From Pseudomonadota bacterium (GTDB lineage: Bacteria > SZUA-182 > DTGQ01), in contig DAOURK010000004.1 of the NCBI GenBank assembly GCA_030625085.1, positions 1-64,000 on the forward strand: a stretch of 64,000 nucleotides of DNA. Direction: 5' to 3'. Shown here piece after piece: positions 54,800 through 64,000 of this stretch. The notes below the pieces were generated by a model that did no database searches, was not told the origin of the DNA, and was given only the letters and a program-made list of their open reading frames with translations. A program made the translations under genes and the position numbers. Positions within the stretch are counted from its first letter, which is position 1, and each line of letters starts with the position of its first letter.

Positions 54800-54826
54800 T
54801 TAGCACTCACTTCGAACGAGTGCTAA
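54800..54826 (+). promoter_or_regulatory. CIRCE operator upstream of groESL
   Basis: TTAGCACTC, 9 bases, GAGTGCTAA, identical in both arms to the hrcA operator at 32480. It is the second HrcA site in the window and places groESL in the same regulon as hrcA-grpE-dnaK. Confidence 0.97.
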
Positions 54827-55010
54827 TAATTTTTAGAATATGGTGAGAAAGGGGGTGCCGTAAAAAATTTAACAATTCATTTTTTTGATTTATCTTATTC
54901 ATCTTGCATTATCTTATTTATCTTACCAAAAAGCATTGTAAGGTTATTGCTTTAAGGTTATTGGGTCATAATAAAGAAAAAAACAGTTTAAGAAAGGATA
55001 GCTTAACATT

Positions 55011-55301
55011 ATGAATCTAAAACCATTACAAGACAGACTTCTGGTAAAACGCATTGAAATTGGGGAACAGGTCAAAGGAGGCATTATCATCCCGGATACG
55101 GCTAAAGAAAAGCCTATGGAGGGAAAGGTTATAGCAGTTGGCGGCGGCAAAGTAAAAGAAGATGGGTTCAAAATAACCATGGATGTTAAAGTAGGGGATC
55201 GTATCCTTTTTGGAAAATACGGCGGCACCGAAGTCAAGATTGATGATGAAGAATACTTAATTATGCGCGAAGACGAAGTCTTAGGAATTATAGAGGGTTA
55301 A
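55011..55301 (+). CDS. groES: Co-chaperonin GroES
   Basis: A 96-residue Hsp10. It begins [16 protein letters not shown] and has the mobile-loop region [58 protein letters not shown]. All family blocks are present. It caps the GroEL cavity. An AAGGA site precedes the ATG. groEL follows after 69 bases. Confidence 0.97.
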   Translation: MNLKPLQDRLLVKRIEIGEQVKGGIIIPDTAKEKPMEGKVIAVGGGKVKEDGFKITMDVKVGDRILFGKYGGTEVKIDDEEYLIMREDEVLGIIEG

Positions 55302-55331
55302 TGAAAAATTTTTACCTATTATTAATTTTAA

Positions 55332-57005
<1,674 letters not shown>

Positions 57006-57042
57006 TAGCCCATCAACCATAACCGGATTATCTTAAAAAATA

Positions 57043-57075
57043 AAGGCCCCTCTTCACTATTGAGGGGCCTTATCC
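57043..57075 (+). terminator. Probable terminator after groEL
   Basis: AAGGCCCCTC and GAGGGGCCTT form a perfect 10-bp stem around a 9-base loop, 38 bases after the groEL stop. The T-tract is short and interrupted (TTATCCATTTT). Confidence 0.75.
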
Positions 57076-57443
57076 ATTTTATGAAATGTATTATTAAGCT
57101 TAAATTTACGTGGACAGAAACTCGCAAGAATCATGATGCAAAAAAATAACTAACAGGAAAAGTTTTTCATACTCAGTCTCTATTTTTTATTCTTAATATC
57201 AATATGTAATTTTATCTCCCTGTCGGATTTAACCAATCAATTTCTTTTTTTTTTACCATTTTTAAAATGCATTAAATCCTTGACCTGAGCTTTATTCTAA
57301 CTTATCCCTCAATCACCCAAAAAATATTTTTACAGTAAAATTTTTCGACCGGAAGATTAGCTAAAAATCTGGCAATCATATTGCATATCTATAGAAAAGA
57401 AAACAATCGATGAGCAGTATCTATTTTCTGTTAATGTTAAAAT

Positions 57444-57546
57444 TGATGCATTCGTAAAAAATCGTTTTTAGAAAATTTGGGTTGCATAAATTCAAGAAGT
57501 TATGCTGTACACATACCCCCATTTTGGACTTTTTACGAGAGCATCA
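57444..57546 (+). mobile_element. 103-bp MITE-like element, copy C (subfamily I)
   Basis: Starts TGATGCATTCGTAAAAAATC and ends GGACTTTTTACGAGAGCATCA. AAAT flanks both sides (AAATTG counting the element edge). The interior matches copies A and B, including TTGGGTTGCATAAATTCAAG. Confidence 0.87.
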
Positions 57547-57732
57547 AAATTGCTTTGATAATAAAAAAAATTTTAAACGATAATCAATGAATTATTTTTT
57601 CATGGTATGGAGAATGGAAAAAACCTAAAGGATTTAATCAAGGGATTTTAAGATAAAAGATTAGAAACTTAACAGGTCAGGAGGATTAACGAGGTTATTT
57701 AATGAGTAATAATTTTAATATTTTTTAATACT

Positions 57733-57835
57733 TGATGCAATCGTAAAAAGTCAGATTTATAAAAACAGTGTCTAATAAAATCAGATAGTTATAATAATTG
57801 AAATGGTTAATTTGGGACTTTTTACGAGATCATCA
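57733..57835 (+). mobile_element. 103-bp MITE-like element, copy D (subfamily II)
   Basis: Starts TGATGCAATCGTAAAAAGTC and ends GGGACTTTTTACGAGATCATCA; flanked by the 5-bp direct repeat ATACT. The ends match subfamily I but the interior is different (AACAGTGTCTAATAAAATCAG), shared only with copy E. Confidence 0.87.
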
Positions 57836-57922
57836 ATACTTGGTCATTTATTATTTATATTATTAACCAATTATGTTAAAAAATATTAAAATCTTAGGTT
57901 AGGTAAGGAGATTGAGTAAAAA

Positions 57923-58549
57923 ATGCTGGCTAGATATATAAAACCCTCTTTAGAAAAAATATTACTTCCGATCAGTAAAAAAATTCCGAATATTCTTACC
58001 CCAAACCATCTCTCGTTTTTTGGATCATTCCTTAATCTTGTGGTTGGAACTGTTTTCGCGTTGGGTAAAGTTCAATTAGCCGGTTTTCTCCTTCTGGTAG
58101 CCGGATTTTTCGATTTACTTGATGGGGCATATGCCCGATTTCTCGGTCAAGCAAAAAAATTTGGGGCCTTCTGGGACTCAGTACTCGATCGTTATTCCGA
58201 CCTTTTCATTATAGGAGGGATTATCTTCTATTTTGCCAGAGCCCATCAATCAACCTATGTTCTCTTAAGTATTCTAACCTTGGCCGGGTTTGTCACGATA
58301 AGCTACGCTAAAGCGAGGGCGGAAAATATCATAAAATCTTGTGATACCGGCCTCATGGAAAGGCCGGAAAGGATACTCGTTCTTTCAGCAGGTTCAATAC
58401 TAAATAGTCTCAAGCCAACTATGTGGATTTTAACTTTTTTATGCCACCAGACCGCCATCCAACGGATATGGTACACCTATCGACAAATCAAATATGAAGA
58501 GACAAAAGAAAAAACAGCGCGGATAAGCAAAGGAGAGGGAACTGTATAA
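57923..58549 (+). CDS. CDP-alcohol phosphatidyltransferase
   Basis: A 208-residue integral membrane enzyme. The family signature is exact: DLLDGAYAR, eight residues, G, three, D, three, D (about residues 66-94), the metal and CDP-lipid site. About five to six hydrophobic segments surround it. It transfers a phosphatidyl group from CDP-diacylglycerol to an alcohol; glycerol-3-phosphate, inositol phosphate or another acceptor cannot be distinguished by eye. Its stop overlaps the start of the sigma factor gene by one base (TAATG), so the two are translationally coupled. Confidence 0.85.
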   Translation: MLARYIKPSLEKILLPISKKIPNILTPNHLSFFGSFLNLVVGTVFALGKVQLAGFLLLVAGFFDLLDGAYARFLGQAKKFGAFWDSVLDRYSDLFIIGGIIFYFARAHQSTYVLLSILTLAGFVTISYAKARAENIIKSCDTGLMERPERILVLSAGSILNSLKPTMWILTFLCHQTAIQRIWYTYRQIKYEETKEKTARISKGEGTV

Positions 58550-59538
58550 TGGAAGCCTATGACTCTTACAAAATCTTTTTCAATAAAGATTCTAATTGTC
58601 TGGATATTATAGATGAAGATGCAATGCTTGAAGAATCTTTAAAAAATACTTCAAACTTAGATTCCAGTATAAAACTTGAGGAAAAACAAAAGACATTCTT
58701 TGAAGAATGCGACAATCAAGTACGTTCCTACCTCAGAGAAATTGGGCGGGTCCCTCTTTTAAGCAAAGAGCAGGAAATTAATATCGCCAAAAGCATTGCT
58801 AAGGGCAATGAAAAAGCCAAGGAGTTACTGATCAAAGCTAATTTACGCCTTGTAGTAAGTATTGCTAAAAAATACCTCAACAGTGGCCTGCCATTTTTAG
58901 ATCTGGTTCAGGAAGGCAATATTGGTTTAATGAAGGCTGTAGACAAATTTGATTACCGTAAAGGGTGTAAATTCAGTACCTATGCTATCTGGTGGATTCG
59001 TCAATCAATCACCAGGGCCCTGGCGGATAAAGGGCGGACTATCCGCATCCCGGTTCATACCCTTGACGCTATTAAAACTATGATGAAAAGCCATCAAAAA
59101 TTGATACAAAAAATAAAAAAAGAACCTACCCTTTCAGAAATCGCTTATGATATGGGGGTACCTGTCCAAAAAATCTACAACTTAGTTGGAATTATCAAAA
59201 ATCCCATTTCGGTAGAAACACCTCTAGATGAATTGGGAAACTACAACATTGTCGATTATATCGAAGATAAAAATAGCGCATCCCCAATGGACATAGTTAT
59301 TGATTGCAATTTGATAGAGCAAATGCAAAAGGTCCTTAAGACATTAACAAAACGCGAAAAAATAATTATTGAAATGCGATACGGAATTGGCAACAATAAA
59401 GAACAGACACTGGAAGAGATTGGTAGATACTTTCATCTAACCAGAGAAAGAATACGTCAAATTGAGGAAAGGGCCCTGCAAAGACTAAAACAACCAAATA
59501 GAGTTACACCATTGATGGACTTTATTACCAAATCATAA
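58549..59538 (+). CDS. RNA polymerase sigma-70 family factor (group 1/2 type)
   Basis: A 329-residue sigma factor with regions 1.2 to 4 and no long region 1.1. Region 1.2 is [22 protein letters not shown]. Region 2 includes [62 protein letters not shown], nearly identical to RpoD core recognition and -10 binding blocks. Region 4 has the [21 protein letters not shown]. It could be an RpoS-like alternative factor or a second primary-type sigma. Coupling to a lipid synthesis gene suggests envelope stress or growth-phase control. Confidence 0.9.
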   Translation: MEAYDSYKIFFNKDSNCLDIIDEDAMLEESLKNTSNLDSSIKLEEKQKTFFEECDNQVRSYLREIGRVPLLSKEQEINIAKSIAKGNEKAKELLIKANLRLVVSIAKKYLNSGLPFLDLVQEGNIGLMKAVDKFDYRKGCKFSTYAIWWIRQSITRALADKGRTIRIPVHTLDAIKTMMKSHQKLIQKIKKEPTLSEIAYDMGVPVQKIYNLVGIIKNPISVETPLDELGNYNIVDYIEDKNSASPMDIVIDCNLIEQMQKVLKTLTKREKIIIEMRYGIGNNKEQTLEEIGRYFHLTRERIRQIEERALQRLKQPNRVTPLMDFITKS

Positions 59539-59721
59539 TTAAGGGACTTAATAGCTCAAAGATTGGAAAAACAAAAAATGAATCCCTTTCATTTCTCTTT
59601 GGGTCCCTCATTAACTCCCCATTAATTTCTCAAGTTTTCCCTATAAAATTCCATGCCAGCATAAAATCTATTTTAAAAGGTATATTCCAAATATTTTAAC
59701 ATATTTTAAAATATACTCCTC

Positions 59722-59877
59722 CTAGGAGGCTGCCCGAGAACTGATCAAAGTTGTCTAATAGAGCGGAGCGAGAAAACTTATCGTATTTAAAATAAAAAAC
59801 TTTTAGATTTCTCCCGGAGTTTACACTGAACATAGTGAATGTGGTCAAAATGACAGAAAAAGGCTTTCTGTTAGACA
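59722..59877. repeat. Palindromic intergenic repeat, copy 2 (reverse orientation)
   Basis: Starts CTAGGAGGCTGCCCGAGAAC and continues to GGCTTTCTGTTAGACA. It is the reverse complement of 17241-17382, with shared segments GAGAACTGATCAAAGTTGTC and a CTTATCGTATT block. The far AGCCTCCTAG end has been lost, and about 15 extra bases appear near ACACTGAACATAGTGA. Confidence 0.78.
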
Positions 59878-59929
59878 ATTTATTGTCACAGAAGCCGAAC
59901 TTGCGGTCAATTTTCTCATTACCAAATAA

Positions 59930-60032
59930 TGATAATCTCGTAAAAAGCCCCAAATTAACCATCTCAACTATTATAACTATCTAGTTTTATTAGACACTGT
60001 TTTTATAAATTTGATTTTTTACGATTGCATCA
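59930..60032 (-). mobile_element. 103-bp MITE-like element, copy E (subfamily II)
   Basis: In reverse orientation, from TGATAATCTCGTAAAAAGCC to TTTTTTACGATTGCATCA, and flanked on both sides by AATAA. The interior is the reverse complement of copy D. It lies 52 bases after the palindromic repeat copy and about 60 bases before the Do-protease promoter. Confidence 0.87.
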
Positions 60033-60093
60033 AATAATGGATTTATTCCATAAAAAATCCGAAAATAATTTAAACAAAATTACTACAAACATA

Positions 60094-60122
60094 TTGATAG
60101 TTAAAATCAAATATAGTACAAT
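60094..60122 (+). promoter_or_regulatory. Sigma-70-type promoter of the Do protease gene
   Basis: TTGATA and TACAAT, 17 bases apart, each matching five of six consensus bases. The predicted leader is about 27 bases to the ATG at 60156, with AAGGAG in between. Confidence 0.62.
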
Positions 60123-60155
60123 CTGTTTAATATCTTAAAAAAGGAGAAACAAGTT

Positions 60156-61616
60156 ATGAATCAAAAGAAAATCATTATTCCGACAATTATTATTTCTTGT
60201 CTCATTTCTATTCTTATGGGTATTATCATCGCCGCAAATTTTAACTGGACCAAAAGCAGTATTGCTTTACAGGAAAAGGCGTCCCTGAAACAGAAAGAAC
60301 TTTCACAAGAAGCTTTCATTCCTGGAAATACTTTTGTCAATATTGCCAAAGAAATAAATCCCGCAGTTGTATATATTAGTTCCACTCAGGTTATTAAAGG
60401 TTTTAGGTTTCATACGCCCCTAAAAGATCCTTTTCGCGATTTTTTTGGAGATGATTTTTTTGATAAATTTTTCGGAATACCTAAGGGTGAGCTTAAACAA
60501 AAAAGCTTAGGTTCCGGTTTTATTATCAGCCAAGACGGTTATATTTTCACCAACTATCACGTTGTAAAAGATGCTGAAGATATTAAAATTACTCTATCAA
60601 ACAAAAATGAATATGATGGCAAGGTAGTTGGGTATGATCAAGATATGGATATTGCCCTCCTTAAAATAGAGACCAAAGAAGAACTTCCTACAGTCAGACT
60701 GGGTGATTCAAGTAAATTGCAAATTGGGGAATGGGTGGTAGCCATCGGAAATCCTTTTGGTTTGGAACATACAGTAACAGCAGGAATCGTGAGCGCTAAA
60801 TGGAGATCCATCGGGCAGGGGCCGTATAATTCATTTATTCAAACCGATGCCTCCATTAATCCGGGTAACAGCGGAGGACCTCTGATTAATTTGGCTGGAG
60901 AAGTGGTTGGTATCAATACTGCTATCACGGCTGAAGGACAAGGAATCGGTTTTGCCATACCCATTAATATGGTTAAGGGGGCCCTGCAGGAGCTAAAAGA
61001 AAAGGGGAAGATTACACGAGGCTGGTTAGGACTTATGATTCAAAAAGTTACACCTGATTTAGCCAAATCCTTTGGTTTGAAAAAAAATAAAGGGGCCTTG
61101 GTGGCGGATGTAGTGGAAAATAGCCCTGCAGAAAAAGCAGGCATCCAGCAAGGTGATGTCATTGTTTCCTTTGATGGGAAAGAAATTAATGAATATGTTG
61201 ACCTCTCTAGATATGCCGGCCTCACTCAACCGGGGAAAAAAATACGACTGGAAATCATCCGGGATATGAAAAAAAAGGAAATAACCGTGAAGATAGCTGT
61301 TTTTCCTGATGAAGAAAAAATCTCTCAAGCTCCTGTAGAAACCGAATTGGGTATGAGTGTACAGGATATTACCCCAGAGTTGGCTGAACATTTTAATTTA
61401 TCGGAAACAACCGGGGTGCTGATCACCAACATTGTCCCCGACAGCCCTGCGGACAAGGCTAATATCCGAAGAGGAGATATTATTGTTGAGGTGGATAAGC
61501 AAAAGGTAAAGAATGTAAAACAATTTAAAAAAGTAGTGAAAAAAAATAAAAAAACTTTACTCTTTCTTGTAAAGCGGGGAGAACACTTGCTCTATACGGC
61601 TATTAAGAAAAAATAA
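60156..61616 (+). CDS. Do/DegP-type periplasmic serine protease (HtrA family)
   Basis: A 486-residue protease-chaperone with an N-terminal anchor or signal (about 7-28), a trypsin-like domain and two PDZ domains (about 275-375 and 395-480). The catalytic triad is complete: H135 in TNYHVV, D165 in DMDIALLK and S239 in PGNSGGP. The LA loop is long and aromatic (FRDFFGDDFFDKFFG), as in DegP. It degrades or refolds damaged periplasmic proteins. It has its own promoter and follows the sigma factor gene after 600 bases of repeat-filled DNA. Confidence 0.93.
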   Translation: MNQKKIIIPTIIISCLISILMGIIIAANFNWTKSSIALQEKASLKQKELSQEAFIPGNTFVNIAKEINPAVVYISSTQVIKGFRFHTPLKDPFRDFFGDDFFDKFFGIPKGELKQKSLGSGFIISQDGYIFTNYHVVKDAEDIKITLSNKNEYDGKVVGYDQDMDIALLKIETKEELPTVRLGDSSKLQIGEWVVAIGNPFGLEHTVTAGIVSAKWRSIGQGPYNSFIQTDASINPGNSGGPLINLAGEVVGINTAITAEGQGIGFAIPINMVKGALQELKEKGKITRGWLGLMIQKVTPDLAKSFGLKKNKGALVADVVENSPAEKAGIQQGDVIVSFDGKEINEYVDLSRYAGLTQPGKKIRLEIIRDMKKKEITVKIAVFPDEEKISQAPVETELGMSVQDITPELAEHFNLSETTGVLITNIVPDSPADKANIRRGDIIVEVDKQKVKNVKQFKKVVKKNKKTLLFLVKRGEHLLYTAIKKK

Positions 61617-61723
61617 ACCCTAACTTGCTTTGCTCACTATTATTTTGATGCTGGTATTTTGATACCGGTTAACATATTGTGATAATGTCGGTTTAATTTG
61701 GATTTGGGCAAATTTGGGTTAAG

Positions 61724-61828
61724 TCAATTGGTAATAGAATTTCCAAAAGTGCACATATTTGCTAATGCCGCAGCTATGGCTAATCCGATTACACCCGCAC
61801 CAATTATGGTAATTTCAACTTTACCCAT
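61724..61828 (-). pseudogene. 5' remnant of an FAD-dependent oxidoreductase gene
   Basis: A 34-codon frame on the minus strand, starting MGKVEITIIGAGVIGLAIAA and then ALANMCTFGNSITN before a stop. The opening is a perfect dinucleotide-binding GxGxxG Rossmann start (GAGVIG) like the N-terminus of LhgO/L-2-hydroxyglutarate oxidase-type flavoproteins. After ALAN the sequence jumps to TFGNSIT, resembling a region some 15 residues further on, then stops. The rest of the gene is missing, so it is a deletion remnant rather than a gene. Confidence 0.62.
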
Positions 61829-62127
61829 GAATATGTTTATCCCTAAAAGGAATAGTATAGTATGGAGGAAAGGCATTTTTATCTAATCCGTGAAGCCCTT
61901 TTTTATTAAATTCAGATAAATTCAAATTTATTTCTTAGCCGACGTATTCAGTGTGCTTTCGGTAAGCCTGCACAAGCCAAAAAAATTTTAATTGGCGCGT
62001 TATTCCTTCTTTCGGCACCAATAAAACAAATAAAATCGATAAAAAAAAGAACCCGCTCTATAAAAAAAGGAAAACGAATAAAGTTAATGCTAAAATAAAA
62101 ATTTCATTCCCATAGGAGGATCAAACC
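61829..62127. other. Intergenic region upstream of moxR
   Basis: About 300 bases with imperfect hairpins, among them GTGCTTTCGG...CTTTCGGCAC around 61952-62018. It also includes the former upstream region of the oxidoreductase remnant. AGGAGG before the moxR TTG is the only clear functional site. No known riboswitch consensus is recognised. Confidence 0.35.
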
Positions 62128-63114
62128 TTGGATTATGATATCCGTGCTATTAATGAGAAAGTAAAAGAGGAAAGCGTATTTGTTGAAGTAGTTTTTAAAG
62201 AATTAGAAAAAGTCATTGTTGGTCAGCGACACATGCTGGAACGGCTTTTTATTGGCCTTCTGTGCAACGGACATATGCTGCTGGAAGGGGTGCCAGGTCT
62301 GGCTAAGACCTTATCGATTAAAACCCTTTCTCGAATTATCAAGGCCCAATTCCAGCGTATTCAGTTTACTCCTGATTTATTACCGGCAGATCTGATCGGC
62401 ACTATGATCTATCATCAAAAAGACGGCAGTTTCATTCCCAAAAAGGGACCGATTTTTACCAATATCGTCTTGGCTGATGAAATAAACCGGGCGCCGGCTA
62501 AAGTACAAAGCGCCCTTTTAGAGGCCATGCAAGAGCGGCAGGTAACCATTGGCAATCAAACCTATCCGCTGGAAGATCCCTTCCTGGTGCTGGCTACGCA
62601 AAACCCCATCGAACAGGAGGGCACCTATCCTCTTCCGGAAGCCCAGGTAGATCGATTTATGCTTAAAATTCATATTACCTACCCTGATAAAAAGGAGGAG
62701 CGACTGATCATGGACAGGATGATGAATGAAGAACAGATTCCTGTCTCTCAAGTCATTTCACCTGAGGATATTGTCCGGGCAAGATCAGTAGTCAACGAGG
62801 TGTATGTTGATGATAAAATTAAAGATTATATTATCGATATTGTTTTTGCCACTCGAGAACCAAAAAAATATGGTCTTGATCTTGACAATCTGATCGAATA
62901 CGGCGCCTCACCCAGAGCCACTATTTATTTGACCCGCGCAGTAAAGGCCCATGCTTTTCTTCAACGACGAGGGTACGTTACTCCCGAAGACATCAAGTCC
63001 ATTGGAATAGATATTTTGCGCCACCGTGTTATTGCCACTTACGAAGCAGAAGCTGAAAACATTACCTCGGAAAACATTATTCAACAAATTTTTGACACCA
63101 TCGAAGTCCCGTAA
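62128..63114 (+). CDS. MoxR-family AAA+ ATPase
   Basis: A 328-residue AAA+ ATPase of the MoxR/RavA branch. Walker A is GVPGLAKT (about 54-61), Walker B with sensor region is VLADEINRAPAKVQSALLEAMQERQV, sensor 1 is LATQNPIEQEGTYPLPEAQ, and the C-terminal lid includes ASPRATIYLTRAVKAHAFLQ. These ATPases act as chaperones for assembling metal or von Willebrand domain protein complexes. The start is a TTG 7 bases after AGGAGG. The DUF58 gene follows at 5 bases, the standard moxR-DUF58-vWA layout. Confidence 0.93.
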   Translation: MDYDIRAINEKVKEESVFVEVVFKELEKVIVGQRHMLERLFIGLLCNGHMLLEGVPGLAKTLSIKTLSRIIKAQFQRIQFTPDLLPADLIGTMIYHQKDGSFIPKKGPIFTNIVLADEINRAPAKVQSALLEAMQERQVTIGNQTYPLEDPFLVLATQNPIEQEGTYPLPEAQVDRFMLKIHITYPDKKEERLIMDRMMNEEQIPVSQVISPEDIVRARSVVNEVYVDDKIKDYIIDIVFATREPKKYGLDLDNLIEYGASPRATIYLTRAVKAHAFLQRRGYVTPEDIKSIGIDILRHRVIATYEAEAENITSENIIQQIFDTIEVP

Positions 63115-63119
63115 AAGCG

Positions 63120-63998
63120 ATGCTACCAAAAGAAATTATTAAAAAAATCAGACACATTGAGATTTACACCGCCCATTTAGTTAACGATCTCTTGGCAGGA
63201 GAATACCACAGCGTCTTTAAGGGGCGGGGGATGGACTTTGCCGAGGTTCGCGAATACCAAATGGGGGATGACATCCGTACCATAGACTGGAATGTTACTG
63301 CTCGCACCAGCCACCCCCACGTGAAACAATATGTGGAAGAACGAGAACTTACAATAATGCTTCTTGTAGATGCGAGTTCTTCGGGAGAATTTGGGACCGT
63401 TCGTCAAATGAAAGGTGAGATAGCGGTTGAGCTGTGCGCTTTGCTGGCCTTTTCCGCCATTAAAAATAATGACCGCGTGGGATTAATCATTTTTACTGAC
63501 AAGATTGAAAAATTTGTTCCCCCAAAAAAAGGAAAAAAACATGTTTTGCGCGTTATTCGAGAACTTTTATACTTTCGGCCGGAAGAAAAAAAAACAGATA
63601 TTACCCAGGCCTTAGAATACATGCACAAGGTTATTAAACGAAAATGTGTCGCCTTTCTCATTTCCGACTTTATCGCCGGGGACTACCGCAAGGCTTTTGA
63701 AATCACGGCCAAAAAACACGACCTGATTGCCATTACCATTACCGACCCTCGGGAGATGCAATTGCCTGATGTGGGCTTGATTGAATTGGAAGATGCCGAA
63801 ACAGGAGAGGAAATCCTGGTTGATACTTCCGACCCTGAGGTGAGAGAACTTTTCTCACGACTAAATACCCGGCAAAGAACAGAAAGACAAAAAATTTTCC
63901 GCTCCATGAAATTAGATTTCATTGATGTATTGACCAATCAATCGTATGTGGACGAGTTGATTAAATTTTTCCGGATGAGGGCTAAAAGAGCGCAATGA
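63120..63998 (+). CDS. DUF58 domain protein (MoxR-associated)
   Basis: A 292-residue soluble protein. The DUF58 core reads HSVFKGRGMDFAEVREYQ, GDDIRTIDWNVTARTSHPHVKQY, followed by a von Willebrand A-like fold starting LTIMLLVDASSS with the DxSxS metal site. DUF58 proteins pair with MoxR ATPases and downstream BatA-type vWA membrane proteins. The stop overlaps a new ATG (ATGA at 63995), so another gene of this cluster probably begins at the window edge. Confidence 0.9.
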   Translation: MLPKEIIKKIRHIEIYTAHLVNDLLAGEYHSVFKGRGMDFAEVREYQMGDDIRTIDWNVTARTSHPHVKQYVEERELTIMLLVDASSSGEFGTVRQMKGEIAVELCALLAFSAIKNNDRVGLIIFTDKIEKFVPPKKGKKHVLRVIRELLYFRPEEKKTDITQALEYMHKVIKRKCVAFLISDFIAGDYRKAFEITAKKHDLIAITITDPREMQLPDVGLIELEDAETGEEILVDTSDPEVRELFSRLNTRQRTERQKIFRSMKLDFIDVLTNQSYVDELIKFFRMRAKRAQ

Positions 63999-64000
63999 AT

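Larger units (their letters stand above)
57076..57922. other. Long non-coding region carrying two MITE-like copies
   Basis: About 850 AT-rich bases between groEL and the phosphatidyltransferase gene. It holds copies C and D of the 103-bp element, 186 bases apart, and a GTCAGGAGGATTAACGAGG fragment near 57676 that resembles the GTTAATCCTG repeats. No reading frame or structured RNA is convincing. Confidence 0.55.

Noticed and set aside
57076-57443. Structured RNA gene after groEL
   Set aside because: AT-rich sequence with no long stems or known RNA consensus.
57444-60032. CRISPR array from the clustered repeats
   Set aside because: The units are in both orientations, irregularly spaced, 103 bp long and flanked by target duplications, so they are transposed elements.
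61698-61886. 62-codon rightward reading frame before moxR
   Set aside because: It is the antisense of the flavoprotein gene remnant, whose minus-strand reading gives a clear FAD-binding motif.
61940-62060. Riboswitch upstream of moxR
   Set aside because: Some complementary words exist, but no known aptamer consensus (for example c-di-GMP or fluoride) fits.

Overview
This is a 64 kb chromosomal window of about 40% GC from a Gram-negative, probably anaerobic bacterium. A Gram-negative envelope is supported by LolA, a lipobox lipoprotein, EnvC/FtsEX, periplasmic Do/HtrA and CtpA proteases and twitching-pilus ATPases. Anaerobic or redox-versatile metabolism is suggested by SelA/SelB, two radical-SAM enzymes, a giant 2-hydroxyacyl-CoA dehydratase activase-like protein, and a Rieske/cytochrome b operon that ends in a nine-heme cytochrome c. 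Gene content and intergenic repeats resemble Desulfobacterota, Nitrospirota or neighbouring candidate phyla; I cannot place it further. I saw no rRNA, tRNA, CRISPR array, prophage or transposase gene.

Layout. 0.2-10 kb: PilZ protein, FG-GAP lipoprotein, Usp-like protein, DASS transporter, a GT4 glycosyltransferase, a HAD phosphatase and two PilT-family ATPases with a small companion gene. 10.5-13.4 kb: a Rieske, b6-type cytochrome b and nonaheme cytochrome operon. 13.4-18.9 kb: selA, then selB translationally coupled to a radical-SAM gene. 19-21 kb: a sigma-54 activator with a good sigma-54 promoter of its own, and an orphan NusG/UpxY-like antiterminator. 21.1-29.4 kb: a tight eight-gene leftward operon, tktN-tktC-ftsE-ftsX-envC-ctpA-yibQ-tsaD. 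29.6-32.1 kb: KH protein, MazG, and a KamA-type aminomutase. 32.4-37.1 kb: the CIRCE-controlled hrcA-grpE-dnaK-rsmE operon, without dnaJ. 37.4-42.8 kb: leftward ftsK-lolA-def-fmt-htpX. 43.1-47.5 kb: the 1453-residue activase/dehydratase fusion. 47.8-50.2 kb: a large secreted protein with a long leader, a possible 14-codon leader ORF and a strong terminator. 50.8-57 kb: comEC, a peptidase MA-like protein, and CIRCE-groES-groEL. 57.9-64 kb: a CDP-alcohol phosphatidyltransferase overlapping a sigma-70 gene, Do protease, an oxidoreductase gene remnant, then moxR and DUF58.

The most striking non-genic feature is a family of five dispersed elements of exactly 103 bp. They have about 20-bp terminal inverted repeats and 4-5 bp direct flanking duplications, the hallmarks of a MITE. 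Two subfamilies share ends but not interiors. One copy sits at the 5' end of the kamA-like gene and supplies false upstream start codons. Other dispersed repeats are a palindromic repeat of about 140-155 bp, a 51-bp repeat pair and GTTAATCCTGTC-type palindromes.

Regulation is unusually readable. HrcA and both of its CIRCE operators lie in the window with matching sigma-70 promoters. The sigma-54 activator has its own -24/-12 promoter and a variant GAFTGA loop. Good -35/-10 pairs precede the glycosyltransferase, tkt, ftsK and Do-protease genes.
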